NCBI GenBank assembly: GCA_947168395.1
Contig: CAMVLT010000002.1
Location: 124,001-188,000 of the forward strand
DNA from: an uncultured Prevotellaceae bacterium
Lineage (GTDB): Bacteria > Bacteroidota > Bacteroidia > Bacteroidales > Bacteroidaceae
Direction of reading: 5' to 3'
DNA: 64,000 bases
Position numbers and translations under genes: made by a program
The notes under the pieces: model-generated
Database searches by the model: none
Seen by the model: only the letters and a program-made list of their open reading frames with translations
Told to the model about the DNA's origin: nothing
Shown here: one piece after another, positions 50,708-61,700 of the stretch
How the letters are laid out: each line of letters begins with the position of its first letter
Position numbering within the stretch: the first letter of the stretch is position 1

Positions 50708-53700
50708 ATGAAACAATTCGTGCTTTCACTCCTGTTGTGTGTCGTGGCCTTTCTGCCCCTGAGAGGCCAGACGGGGCACTTTTTCCCTTCCGACCGCTTC
50801 TCGAGCAGCCTGATTGCAAACCTTTGCCAGGACAAGTACGGCAGTCTCTGGATAGCTACTGACTACGGCCTGAACCGTTTCGACGGCTACCAGTTCGAGC
50901 AGTTTCTGCACAACGACAAGGACCCCTGGAGCATTTGCAACAATGCGGTGGTGACCATGCTCTCCGACCGCGACGGCCGCCTGTGGGTGGGCACGAACCG
51001 AGGCTTGGACCGCTACGACGAGGCCGCCAACGGCTTCATACACTACCGTTTCGATGAGGAGATACAGCCGCGCATCACGGGGCTGGTACACCTGTCGGAC
51101 GGCAAGATACTGGTGGCGACGGCGGGCTATGGTGCCTACACCATAGGCAGCGACGACAAGCTGCAGCCTACCGACGACTATGCCGACGAGGGCAACAACC
51201 GCTACTACGGCCACATATACGAGGACTCGAAGCGCCGCATCTGGAAGACGGGCTACGACAACCTGGTGGTGATGAAGTCGAACGGCAAGTTCCAGCACTT
51301 TGAGTCGAGGGGCGAGCCGGTGGCCATACTGGAGCAGGCCGGCGAGGTGATGATAGTGGGCACGCACGGCATCAGGGTCTACCGCAATGGCCGCATGGAG
51401 GATGCCGACATCGACCTGAGCGTGCTGGGCGGCAAGGAGGTGCTGTTCAGTACGGCAGCCAAGGATGCCGATGGAAATTTATATATAGGTACACGTGGGC
51501 GCGGCATATATCGGGTTCCCCGTGGCAGCCGCCGCTTAGAGCGCTATGAGGTGGACGTGTTCGGCACCGACCTGAACACGGCCAAGGTGTGGAGCATCCT
51601 GTCCGACCGCAACGGCAACCTGTGGCTCGGCCTGCAGCTGAAGGGCCTGTTGCTGGTTCCCCAGCGGCCGATGCAGTTCAAGAACTGGAGCTTTGCGGCA
51701 CAGAACATCAACCTCGGCTCGTCCATTACCTCGGTGTGCGAGGGTGAGGGCGGCATTACGTGGTGCACGGTACAGGGCGTGGGCATCTACGGCTTCGACA
51801 ACCGGGGCCACGTGGTGGCTCATCCTGCTGCGCCCGATGCCGTGGAGTTCATCTTCCGCGACCACATGCGCCGCTACTGGGTGGGCACCGACGACGGCTT
51901 GTACGCCTACAACCCCGCAACGGGCGCGTCGACGCTGAAGGTGAGCTTCGACTGCGACAAGTTCAACGACATGACCAGCGACGACACGGGCCGCATCTAT
52001 ATATCCACCTTCTCGCGCGGCTTCTGTGTGTACGACCCCGAGACGGGCGACCTGAAGAACTACCGCAACGAGGGCGACGACACGGTGAAGGTGGGCCATC
52101 TGTGCAACGACTGGGTGATGTGTATGATGCCCGACGCGGAGGGCAACATTTGGCTCGGAACGGCGTCGGGTGTGTCGTGCTTCGACCCCCGGACGGGCAG
52201 TTTCCACAGTCAGGGCTGGCACCAGCTGCTCAACGGCACAATGTGCTTCTCGCTCTGTGCGATGACCAATGGTAACATCGTCATCGGCACGGCCAGCGGA
52301 CTGTACCTCTATGACCGCCAGAAGCGCCGCACCGTGCGGTTCCCCGCCAGCGAGGCGCTGAACGACAAGTCCATCAGCTACGTCGTGCAGTCGAACGACG
52401 GCGACATCTGGTGCTCCACGTCGATGGGTATCTGGCAGTACGATGTCAGCCTCCACCGCTTCGTGGGCCACGTCAACGGCAACGGACTCTCGAAGAAGGA
52501 GTATCTGTATGCCGTCGGCATGCACACCGACAAGGACGTCATCTGTTTCGGCAACAACGACGGACTGACCGTCTTCCGTCCTGCCGAGATGGGGGCTAAG
52601 GTGCCCTCGTCCGCCGAGGTGTACCTGACGGGCTTCATGGCCGGCCCCTCGTATGTCAACACACGCAGCGTGCTCAACGGCGTGCAGGTGACCGACCGCG
52701 CCGTCATCGAGAACGACCACTTCAAACTGTCCTACCTGGACCATACCGTCACGCTGTGCTTCTCGCAGCTGAACTTCGACAATCCCGCCAACGTCACCTT
52801 CGAATACAACATCAACGGCGGCGAGTGGATAAGCAAGGCCGAGGGCGTGAACGAAATAACGCTGAGCCATCTGCAGCCCGGCACCTATAAAATAAATGTA
52901 CGCGCATTGGCGGCTGGCGTCTACTCGCCCGAGAAGACCATCACCGTCACCATACGTGCCCCGTGGTACCGCTCGACGCTGGCGTATATCCTGTATTTCA
53001 TGCTGCTGCTGGGGCTTTTAGGTCTTATGGGATGGCTGTGGCACAGGCGTACGCACCGGCGGTTGGACGAGGAGAAGATGAAGTTCCTCATCAACGCTAC
53101 GCACGACATACGGTCGCCGCTGACGCTCATCATGAGTCCGCTGGCTAACCTGAAACGCAGAATCGGCGACAGCCAGTCGGACGCCAAGCGCGACCTCGAA
53201 ACCATTGAGCACAACGCCACGCGCATACTCAACCTGGTGAACCAGATACTCGACGTGCGCAAGATTGACAAGCAGCAGATGGCGCTGCATTGCCAGAAGA
53301 CCGACCTGGTGAACTTCGTGCAGGGCGTCTGCAAAATGTTCGAGTACAATGCCGAGGAGCGCAACATCAAGTTCAACCTGCAGCACGACGGCTTCGACGA
53401 ATTAGACGTATGGGTAGACCGCGGCCAGTTCGACAAGGTGGTCACCAACCTGCTGTCGAATGCCTTCAAGTACAGCTTCGACGGCGGCACTATCGACGTC
53501 CGCCTGTCGAAGGACGGCGAGAACGCCCGGATGGAGGTGGCCGACACGGGCATCGGACTGGACGACGACAACCAGAAGCACATCTTCGAGCGCTTCTATC
53601 AGGGCGGCAACTCGCGCCGTTTCCACATTTCGGGAACCGGCATCGGCCTTAACCTGTGCAAGATGATAGTCGACATGCACCACGGCACCATCGAGGCTGC

Positions 53701-54622
53701 CAGCCGTCAGGACGGTCAGTCGGGCGCCGTGTTCACCGTGACATTGCCCTTGGGCAACAGCCACCTCACCGGACAGGAGATTGAGAAAGAAACCCCCGAG
53801 GAATTGGCACAGGCCGCCCAGCCGCAGCCGCAGCAGGCACAGCATTCGAGGTTCCGCGTGCTCATTGTGGACGACGACCAGGAACTGGCCGAATACATAG
53901 CCACCGAACTGGGCCGCTACTACAAGTGCAGCATTTGCCCCAACGGCCGCGAAGGCTTGAAGGAGCTGCTGACCGGCGGCTACGACCTGGTGGTGAGCGA
54001 CGTCATGATGCCCGAAATGGACGGTTTCACCATGCTCCGCATGATCAAGACCAACGCCAACGTGTCGCACATTCCCGTTATCATGCTCACGTCGAAGGCC
54101 GACATCAGCAACCGATTGGAGGGACTGGAACGAGGTGCCGACGCCTTCCTGGCAAAGCCCTTCGACATGGAGGAACTGCACATGAACATCGACAACCTCA
54201 TACACAACCGCCAGCGGCTGAAGGGCAAGTTCAGCGGTGCCCAGCAGCAGGCCGACAAGGTGGAGCAGCCCGAGGTGAAGGGTAACGACGAGCTGCTGAT
54301 GGAGCGCATTATGAAAGCCGTCAACAAGAACCTGTCGAACAGCGACTTCAACGTCGACATGCTGACCCAGGAGGTGGGCATCAGCCGTGCCCAGCTGCAT
54401 CGCAAGATGAAGGAGATGACGGGCATATCGACCAGCGAGTTCATACGCAACATCCGACTGGAGCAGGCCGCCCGTCTGCTGAAGGAGCAGAAGATAAACG
54501 TCACCCAGGTGGCCTATACCGTAGGCTTCTCGAACCTGGCTCACTTCTCGACCATCTTCCGCAAGCACTTCGGCGTGTCGCCGTCGGAGTATGCTGGAGG
54601 CTCGGCTGCCAACGACGAATAG
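50708..54622 (+). CDS. Hybrid two-component system (HTCS) regulator of glycan use
   Basis: 1304 residues combining sensor and response regulator. Signal peptide (..FLPLRGQ), about 650 residues of regulator-propeller repeats (SLWIATDYGLNRFDGYQFEQ, RLWVGTNRGLDRYD, NLWLGLQLKGL), a Y_Y_Y domain, one transmembrane helix (about 756-776), a His-kinase core with His799 in NATHDIRSPLTLIMSPLANL and ATP-binding NLLSNAFKYSFDGG/DTGIGLD/GTGIGLNLCK, a receiver with Asp1098 in VVSDVMMPEMDGF, and a C-terminal AraC DNA-binding domain (VDMLTQEVGISRAQLHRKMK..VAYTVGFSNLAHFSTIF). It senses an oligosaccharide in the periplasm and is expected to control the PUL genes on either side; which ones is inferred. Confidence 0.96.
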   Translation: MKQFVLSLLLCVVAFLPLRGQTGHFFPSDRFSSSLIANLCQDKYGSLWIATDYGLNRFDGYQFEQFLHNDKDPWSICNNAVVTMLSDRDGRLWVGTNRGLDRYDEAANGFIHYRFDEEIQPRITGLVHLSDGKILVATAGYGAYTIGSDDKLQPTDDYADEGNNRYYGHIYEDSKRRIWKTGYDNLVVMKSNGKFQHFESRGEPVAILEQAGEVMIVGTHGIRVYRNGRMEDADIDLSVLGGKEVLFSTAAKDADGNLYIGTRGRGIYRVPRGSRRLERYEVDVFGTDLNTAKVWSILSDRNGNLWLGLQLKGLLLVPQRPMQFKNWSFAAQNINLGSSITSVCEGEGGITWCTVQGVGIYGFDNRGHVVAHPAAPDAVEFIFRDHMRRYWVGTDDGLYAYNPATGASTLKVSFDCDKFNDMTSDDTGRIYISTFSRGFCVYDPETGDLKNYRNEGDDTVKVGHLCNDWVMCMMPDAEGNIWLGTASGVSCFDPRTGSFHSQGWHQLLNGTMCFSLCAMTNGNIVIGTASGLYLYDRQKRRTVRFPASEALNDKSISYVVQSNDGDIWCSTSMGIWQYDVSLHRFVGHVNGNGLSKKEYLYAVGMHTDKDVICFGNNDGLTVFRPAEMGAKVPSSAEVYLTGFMAGPSYVNTRSVLNGVQVTDRAVIENDHFKLSYLDHTVTLCFSQLNFDNPANVTFEYNINGGEWISKAEGVNEITLSHLQPGTYKINVRALAAGVYSPEKTITVTIRAPWYRSTLAYILYFMLLLGLLGLMGWLWHRRTHRRLDEEKMKFLINATHDIRSPLTLIMSPLANLKRRIGDSQSDAKRDLETIEHNATRILNLVNQILDVRKIDKQQMALHCQKTDLVNFVQGVCKMFEYNAEERNIKFNLQHDGFDELDVWVDRGQFDKVVTNLLSNAFKYSFDGGTIDVRLSKDGENARMEVADTGIGLDDDNQKHIFERFYQGGNSRRFHISGTGIGLNLCKMIVDMHHGTIEAASRQDGQSGAVFTVTLPLGNSHLTGQEIEKETPEELAQAAQPQPQQAQHSRFRVLIVDDDQELAEYIATELGRYYKCSICPNGREGLKELLTGGYDLVVSDVMMPEMDGFTMLRMIKTNANVSHIPVIMLTSKADISNRLEGLERGADAFLAKPFDMEELHMNIDNLIHNRQRLKGKFSGAQQQADKVEQPEVKGNDELLMERIMKAVNKNLSNSDFNVDMLTQEVGISRAQLHRKMKEMTGISTSEFIRNIRLEQAARLLKEQKINVTQVAYTVGFSNLAHFSTIFRKHFGVSPSEYAGGSAANDE

Positions 54623-54722
54623 CGCCCGAAGGCGAGGCTATGCGAAATTGGGACTGCAAACGTTGCAATCTGAAGGTGGCGCCCCCGTTAAGACGAAAAT
54701 GAAAGTCTATGATACAAATGAT

Positions 54723-54747
54723 AAAGCCCTTCTCGCCGAAGGGCTTT
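54723..54747 (+). terminator. Intrinsic terminator after HTCS
   Basis: 10-bp stem AAAGCCCTTC (54723-54732) / GAAGGGCTTT (54738-54747), loop TCGCC. Its last T is also the first base of the next promoter box. Confidence 0.7.
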
Positions 54748-54754
54748 AACTTTG
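54747..54754 (+). promoter_or_regulatory. TAACTTTG promoter box for the 54805 gene
   Basis: TAACTTTGCACC directly abuts the HTCS terminator stem; 51 bases to the ATG at 54805. Confidence 0.7.
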
Positions 54755-54804
54755 CACCAAAATTTCACCAATTTAATGTATTTATTCACTAAAAACTAAA
54801 AAAC

Positions 54805-57800
54805 ATGAGAAAAACTTACCGTATTTTTGTTGCATTGGTGATGTGCATCCTCGGTGGCATGTCAGCAAATGCAGGTGAGATTATTTCACTGCAGGAAGTT
54901 CCTTTCTGCACGTGGGATGATTGGGGAGCAAATGCCAAATCAACAGGCACAGCTGATTGTGCTTGGGTTGTTGGAGAAGCAACTGATCTACCTTATGGTG
55001 ATTCTGGTGTAAACAACTATGCCGACCTGACGAATTACTCCAAGCTGATTGTTGTAACTACTGACGGATCGCCTCGTTTTCTTTTCAATCGTGATGAGGC
55101 TAACGGCCAGTGGAATGACGACGAGTCTCAGTCGCATCTTATTGACAACACAAAAGGTGGTTGGTCTTCCAAGTATTTCTCTCAGGACGGAAACACCTAC
55201 ACCGTTGACCTTAAGCAAATCACGAAGGACAAGGGTTACTGCCATCTGCACGCAATTAAATCTAACGCTTGGGGTGCAACAGTAACCATCGAGAGCATGG
55301 AGCTCGAGACTGTTGGCAAGGCTAAGCAGATTGGCTGGATCAACCTGATTAACAACAGCGACATGGAAGGCGACGACGTGAGCAGCTTCTTCACGAAGGT
55401 TGCCAAGGGCGCTCCCGAGCCTTCTGTCATTACCGATGGTATTGGTGTGAATGGTTCTCGTGGTATCGTCGTCGAGGCTACCGCTAAGGAGTCTGACGCT
55501 TGGGACAACCAGTTCTGGTTCCGTTTCAACGAGGTTGTGCCCGCTGATGCCAAGTATCGCGTATCGTTCGACTATCGTGCCGACGCTCCTGCCAAGGCCA
55601 GTACACAGGCTCACGCAGAACCCAGCGACTACATCCACTACGAGATGCTGGGCGACGTGAACTTTACTCCCGAGTGGCAGACCTTCACCGCTGAAGGTAC
55701 TGTATCAGCACAGCAGGCTGGTCCTAACAGCGGCGGTGGCCTGTTCACCTCTATCGCTTTCAACCTGAACGAGCTGGCTGATGCCAACAACTACTATTTC
55801 GACAACATCGTCTTCGAGGTTTACAAGGCTGGTGTCAGCGCTGAGTATAGCTCTGATGTCGTACAGATTGACTTCGGTTTCGACACCAATATTCCTGCCC
55901 TGCTGGCCAAGACTGGTATGCCCCGTCTGCTTTTCCCGAAGGAGTGCGCTCAGGTGAAGGTCGATGGCGAAGTGCTGGAGATTATCACCGTTGAAGGTTA
56001 TCCCGATGGCCGTTTCTACATCTTCACCGAGGAGGCTATCGATGGCAAGGAGGTTATCGTAACCCTGAAGAACCCCTCTGATCCTGCATTCCACCTGGTT
56101 TACACGAACGGCCCTGGTGGCGACGTGCCCAACTTCGAGGATGTAGCTGAGGAGAACGACGAGGTGGCTATGGTTGACGACGCTTACTCTTACGAGTTCC
56201 TGAAGCCGACCGTGCTGCGCGCTGATCCTGAGAACGGCTCTTTCAACCTGCCTAACGGTATCAGAGAGTTCAAACTGTATCTCGACAAGGATGCTGACTG
56301 CGCAAGAATTCAGGCTACGATGGGCAAGGAGAAGCTCACCGTATCGCCCGCTGATGGCTTTGCCAAGGAGATTACCCTCACCCGTACTGGTGAAGGCGAA
56401 CTGGCAACAGGCGCATACGTTATTAAGGTGACCAACATCTTCTGTAAGGATCCTCTGGTGGAGGATGACTTTACCAGCTACACCTTCACCATCAACGTTG
56501 GTAAGGTTGAGGCTGACCCGACCGATGTTCCTAAGGACATGATGGATACCGAGCTGTTTGCTAACACCGCTCAGGGTGGTATTCCCGCTGGTTTCATCGT
56601 GAAGTTCCAGGAAGAGGAGCGCAACTCAGAGAGCAGCTACAGCTCTGGTCCGCGTCTGTTCGACTTCGGTGCCGGTGGCGACTTCACCAAGGGTCTCTAT
56701 CTCCGCGAGGGTTATGCCGAGTACGGTTCTACCGCTGGTTACGAGCTGAGACTCGAGGCTAACAAGAAGTACAGGATTCGCTTCAACTCTGCTATGTGGA
56801 AGGACAGTGGTTCTAAGCTGCGCTTCGAAATCTTCAACGAGGCCGAGGATATCATTCTCTGCCAGATGGTCACCAACGCTCCGAACGTCAACGGCAGCCA
56901 GGGTGATGTGAAGGGTTCTACCTATACCGAGATTGACTTCATCCCCGAGGTTACGGGTGACTATCGTCTGCGCTGGACAACTGCTGCCGACGAGACTGCT
57001 GATCCCAGCTACATGGAGGTTCTCCTTGCTAACGTTGGCGTACGCTACATCCCCAATACTGTTGGTGTTGAGGAAACTCAGAAACTGAACGAGTCGCTGG
57101 CTAATGCCAAGACCGTCCGCGACGAGAATGCTGCCGAGCGCTATGCTGGTGAGGCTTATACCGCACTGGTTACCAAGATTGAGAAGTACGATGCCGAGAA
57201 GGATGGCTACACCGCTCCCTCTGCATACTTCAATGCTGCTGACGACCTCGACGCTGCTGCTACAGCCGTGAAGGATCACCGCACCAACTGCGACACCTAC
57301 GACCAGGCTATCAAGAAGTCTATCGACGTGGTTCGCGACAATGCTGAGACCAAGTTTGCTGTTACCGACCTCTACAAGGAGCTGCAGGCTACCAACGAGA
57401 AGTATCACGCTTACTCTGTAATGGAGGAGAATCCCGATCCCGATTCTGAGACTGGTTATACTTACTTCTTCGACGTTCTGACCGATGACGCTGTGCTGCA
57501 GGAAGCTGCCAAGGAGCTGGCCGACGCTACCAAGCTCGCTGGCTACATGTTCACCGAGGGTGAGTCTAAGACCTCTACTGATGTAGGTATCAAGGTGCTG
57601 GTTGACCGCATCCGCCAGGGAGCCGAGGGCCTGAAGCAGCTTGGTGTTGCTGAGGACGATCCTCTGATTGTGGCTGCCAACAATGCCGTTACCGACGACG
57701 ACGAGCTGGCTGAGCAGCTGAAGAACCGCATCAAGGCTGAGTTCTATGCCAAGATGAAGGACGGTGTTGACATGTTCCCCGAGCAGGTTGACGAGAGCAC

Positions 57801-58596
57801 GATGGAGACCACCACTCCGAAATACAACTTCACCGTATTCGTGAAGAACCCGAACACCTACGCTTGGAAGGAGAACGGTGTAGGCATTACCGAGGAGAAC
57901 TGCCCGGGTTGGGTTGCTGTTGAAGGTAATCCTGGCCTGACCAACGCTTGGAACGGCTCTTATCCTGGCGACATCGACGGTCTGCCCAAGGACCTGCTGA
58001 TTACTCAGTATCACGCTGCCAACCGCATCGAGCAGACCATCTACGACCTGCCCGCAGGTATCTACAATGTGATGATCGACTGCACCGAGTGGAGTGATGA
58101 GTTCAGCCCGAAGGACGGTGACGACGAAGAGACGATTGCCCAGAAGGAGGCTAACCACGAGCAGAACCGCTACTATGTGAAGACTTCCGAGACCCCCGAA
58201 TATGTTGCTGGTCAGGAAGAGCCCGAGGAGTTCGCCGCTGATGGTCGTATCGACTATAACGGACAGTATGTTGCCCGCCACGAGAACCTCCTTGAGGGTG
58301 TTCAGGTTGTTGACGGTCAGCTGACTATCGGTGTGAAGTGGAACAACCTCGCCCAGATGATGTTCGACCGCGTCCAGATCTTCCTGGCTGGTGGTGCTGC
58401 TGGCTTCGACTATGGCAAGGCTTACGAGGAAGTGATGGTCGGTATCGACGAGGCTGCCAAGGCTGCTAAGGTTCGCGCCCTCGAGGTTTACGACCTGAAC
58501 GGTCGCCGTCTGCCCGCTGCTGGTCAGAAGGGTATCGTGATTGTCAAGAAGTACATGAGCGACGGTACTGTACGCACAGAAAAGGCTATCAAGTAA
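54805..58596 (+). CDS. Large secreted carbohydrate-binding protein, function unknown
   Basis: 1263 residues with a signal peptide (..ILGGMSANA). No catalytic motif seen. Order: N-terminal beta domain (about 25-170), a CBM4/9-like domain (about 185-350: NSDMEGDDVSSFFTK.., YRVSFDYRA.., YYFDNIVFEVYK), Ig-like strands, a second binding-type module (about 590-745, SYSSGPRLFDFGAGGD..) related to the module before the tail of the GH98 protein, a helical FIVAR-like segment (about 760-980), another beta region and the tail EVYDLNGRRLPAAGQKGIVI. Codons favour GCT and GGT far more than its neighbours, suggesting high expression. Likely a glycan-binding surface protein of the xylan system. Confidence 0.75.
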   Translation: MRKTYRIFVALVMCILGGMSANAGEIISLQEVPFCTWDDWGANAKSTGTADCAWVVGEATDLPYGDSGVNNYADLTNYSKLIVVTTDGSPRFLFNRDEANGQWNDDESQSHLIDNTKGGWSSKYFSQDGNTYTVDLKQITKDKGYCHLHAIKSNAWGATVTIESMELETVGKAKQIGWINLINNSDMEGDDVSSFFTKVAKGAPEPSVITDGIGVNGSRGIVVEATAKESDAWDNQFWFRFNEVVPADAKYRVSFDYRADAPAKASTQAHAEPSDYIHYEMLGDVNFTPEWQTFTAEGTVSAQQAGPNSGGGLFTSIAFNLNELADANNYYFDNIVFEVYKAGVSAEYSSDVVQIDFGFDTNIPALLAKTGMPRLLFPKECAQVKVDGEVLEIITVEGYPDGRFYIFTEEAIDGKEVIVTLKNPSDPAFHLVYTNGPGGDVPNFEDVAEENDEVAMVDDAYSYEFLKPTVLRADPENGSFNLPNGIREFKLYLDKDADCARIQATMGKEKLTVSPADGFAKEITLTRTGEGELATGAYVIKVTNIFCKDPLVEDDFTSYTFTINVGKVEADPTDVPKDMMDTELFANTAQGGIPAGFIVKFQEEERNSESSYSSGPRLFDFGAGGDFTKGLYLREGYAEYGSTAGYELRLEANKKYRIRFNSAMWKDSGSKLRFEIFNEAEDIILCQMVTNAPNVNGSQGDVKGSTYTEIDFIPEVTGDYRLRWTTAADETADPSYMEVLLANVGVRYIPNTVGVEETQKLNESLANAKTVRDENAAERYAGEAYTALVTKIEKYDAEKDGYTAPSAYFNAADDLDAAATAVKDHRTNCDTYDQAIKKSIDVVRDNAETKFAVTDLYKELQATNEKYHAYSVMEENPDPDSETGYTYFFDVLTDDAVLQEAAKELADATKLAGYMFTEGESKTSTDVGIKVLVDRIRQGAEGLKQLGVAEDDPLIVAANNAVTDDDELAEQLKNRIKAEFYAKMKDGVDMFPEQVDESTMETTTPKYNFTVFVKNPNTYAWKENGVGITEENCPGWVAVEGNPGLTNAWNGSYPGDIDGLPKDLLITQYHAANRIEQTIYDLPAGIYNVMIDCTEWSDEFSPKDGDDEETIAQKEANHEQNRYYVKTSETPEYVAGQEEPEEFAADGRIDYNGQYVARHENLLEGVQVVDGQLTIGVKWNNLAQMMFDRVQIFLAGGAAGFDYGKAYEEVMVGIDEAAKAAKVRALEVYDLNGRRLPAAGQKGIVIVKKYMSDGTVRTEKAIK

Positions 58597-58626
58597 GAAG
58601 CCGTTTTTAATGGACTAACAAGAGTC

Positions 58627-58660
58627 GCGGGCAGGCATGCATAGCATGTTTGCCCGCTTT
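58627..58660 (+). terminator. Intrinsic terminator after the 54805 gene
   Basis: Stem GCGGGCA (58627-58633) / TGCCCGC (58651-58657) with inner CATGC/GCATG pairing, then TTTCGGTTTGTTTT. Confidence 0.75.
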
Positions 58661-58729
58661 CGGTTTGTTTTGAGACAAAAATAAACATTAACGAAACGTT
58701 GGCCGTGTTGGCGTTCGCTGTTTTTTTAT

Positions 58730-58737
58730 TACCTTTG
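58730..58737 (+). promoter_or_regulatory. TACCTTTG promoter box for the GH98 gene
   Basis: TACCTTTGCACC with TTG at 58708-58710 (19-base spacing); 26 bases before the ATG at 58763. Confidence 0.75.
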
Positions 58738-58762
58738 CACCGTTAAATCAATAACTATAGTA

Positions 58763-61700
58763 ATGAAACGAATATTTACCTTTCTACTGCTGGCGCTTGT
58801 CTGTGCCGTGCAGACCGTCAAGGCGCAGGAGCGCCGACCCATTGACAACCAACATCCGTTGTGGCTGATACACATCGACGTGTGGAACTCGGCCGACCCT
58901 CAGAAGATTATCGACCTCATTCCTGCCGACGTCAAACCCTACGTCTGCATGAACCTGTCGTTGTCGTGCCAGTTCGACACGAAGACCGGCATGTACCGCA
59001 TGCCCCGCAATGCCGTGCGCACCTACAAGTCGTGGGCAACGGTATGTCAGAAGAACGGCATGTGGTTCTCGTGCCAGCCCGCATCGGGTGGCCACACCCA
59101 CATCCAGGACACCGACCTCGAGACCTTTGAGTACTTCTTCAAGACCTTCCCCAACTTCCTCGGCTGGAACTACGCCGAGCAGTTCTGGGCCTTCGGCGAT
59201 GCCGGCGACAAGAGCTCGATGACGGCAGCCAGCCGTTGGGCTTTGTTTGCCAATCTGGTGGAGATGTCGCACAAGTACGGCGGCTTCCTTACCGTGAGCT
59301 GGTGTGGTGGCGACTACCACATGAGCACCAACCCTATGGGCGAACTGAAGGCCGACAAGAACTTCCTTGCCGCCTGTAAGAAGTATCCCGAGAGCATCGT
59401 GTTCCTCTACAAGTACACCCATGCCAGCAGCTTCTACAACAACGAGAGCATTTGCTGGGGCCCGTTTGTCTCGGGTCTGGCCAAGAACTATGGCGTCCGC
59501 TACGACAATTGCGGCTGGAACGACACCACGTCGAAGCTGGTAGGCGAGAACAAGTGCAAGTATCCCGGCAGCGCCGGCATCGGCACCGTGATGGAGCAAT
59601 GCTGCGTCAACGGCGGTGCCGTCTGGGACGGTCCTGAGCTTATCTGGAGCGGCGAGTGCTTCCAGAACCAGAACGATACCCAGGTTGATGGCTACACGCG
59701 CCGCAACTGGGGCACCTTCCCCAACTTCAAGGGCATCTGGCTCGACATGTGGCGCAAGATTATCAACGGAACGATGTATATCCCCTCACGCGAGGAGGTG
59801 CTGGCAAAGACCAAGATTGCGGTCATCAACGATGTTGCCAGCGGCTATGAGTCCTACACGTCGTGGGACGACCTCTACAACGGCGTTTACCTGCAGACCG
59901 ACCCCTTCAACCAGAAGAAGGAGGCTCGCCACAATTACGGCCAGTGGTACAACAACCTGTGCTACTTCAAGTCAACGGGCCGCTACGGTGCCATCCCCAT
60001 TGTCATAGCACTTTACGATGACGCTGCCAAGGCTATTCCCCTCCAGATCAAGCGGTCGAACTATAAGACGCGCTGGAGTACGCAGGCCAAGAAGCAGGCC
60101 GACTTCAACGAGCTGTATCCCGAGGTGTCGAAGGGCGACCTCTACGTCAACCGCTACCATAACCAGCTGGTGACCTACACCCCGTACTCCTATCTGAACG
60201 TGAAGAAGTCGGCTTCGGCAGCAATCCCCCTCCAGTATAATACCTGCGACACGCTGAAGCTGAACTACGGCAAGCTCTCGAGCGGTGTCATCCGCGAGTA
60301 TGCCGACCACATCGACTTCTACCTGAACAATTACCGCAACGACTCCATCGCTCAGCAGACTGACGTCATCACCGTCACCGGCGTGACGTCCGAGCCTGAG
60401 GCCACCTATACGAAGCCTGTGACCAATGCCCCCAGTCACAATATCACGTTGCCTGCCAGTGCCATTGTCTACGATGCCGAGGCAAAGACCTTTACCGTGA
60501 CGGTCAAGCACATGGGACCCGTGCTCCTGACTATTTCCTGCAAGGGCGATGCCACCGACCGCCTTACCGACGTGCTGCCGGCTCAGCAGCTGGAGCAGCC
60601 CAAACAGCCCGAGCCATACGTCGGCCCCGTCATTATCGAGGCTGAGGATATGGACTTCAAGAGCGTCGACAACCGCCGAACCCACTCTGGCTGGTGGGCT
60701 CAGGAGTACAAGGACTTCGCAGGCATGGGCTTTGTCGAGACCAGGACCAGTACCGCCTCGGCCCTGCGCCACCAGTTGAAGTTGTCGGACGTTGCCGCCG
60801 GCAAGTACAACATCCGCATGCGCTACTGCAATTCGAGCAAGGCTGGCAAGATGAAGCTCACCGTCAACGGCACGGCCCAGGATGTCGATATCGAGAAGGT
60901 GGCCATCAACGACTGGCAGGAGGCTGTGGTGACTGCCGACCTGAATGCCGGCACCAATACGCTGATTATCCAGAACACGGGAGCCATCAAGATGACCATC
61001 GACCAGGTCATATACGAACCGGTGGCCACCGAGCCTGAAAAGTTCCTGGTAACCGTTCGCGAGGCCGACTTTGGCAAGGTGACCGCCAGTACCGACATGG
61101 CGGCTGCTGGCGAGACCGTGAAGCTGACCATCACTCCCGATGAAGGCTATGCCATCAAGGAGCTGCGCGTGATCAACGGCGTGTTCTTTACCCAAGGCGT
61201 GACCATTCCCGTAACTCCCGGAGCCACCGAGGCTTCGTTCACGATGACCGACGAGAACATGACCATCCAGCCCATCTTCTACGACGTGGCAGCCGTCTAC
61301 GAACTCGACTTTACCGATGTCGCTGCCGGTGCGCTGCCTGAAGGCTGGCGTACTACCGACGGCACCGACGTGCGCAACTATCCCACCAGCAACGGCAGCG
61401 GTCCGCGCACCTTTGCCGGACTTACCGGCTATCAGGGCAAGGCCCTCTACTGGCGTACCACCAGTGCCGAGTTCGGTCGTCTGGCGGCTTACCCGCTGAC
61501 ATTGCAACCCGGCAGCTACGAACTGATTTTCGCGATGGCTGCATGGAAGGGTACCCCGAAGTATCAGGCAAAGATACTCAGCAGTAGTGGCTCGGCCCTC
61601 AAGACGTCCGATACCTATACGGCAACTCCCAACCTCGAAGGCAATGCCGCCGGCAACATCTCGTCGGCCACACGCATCACCATGCCTTTCGACATCACGA

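Noticed and set aside
56626..58281. Minus-strand open frame of 551 codons opposite the large binding protein
   Set aside because: Val/Leu/Ser-rich shadow caused by the biased codon use of the plus-strand gene; no domain.
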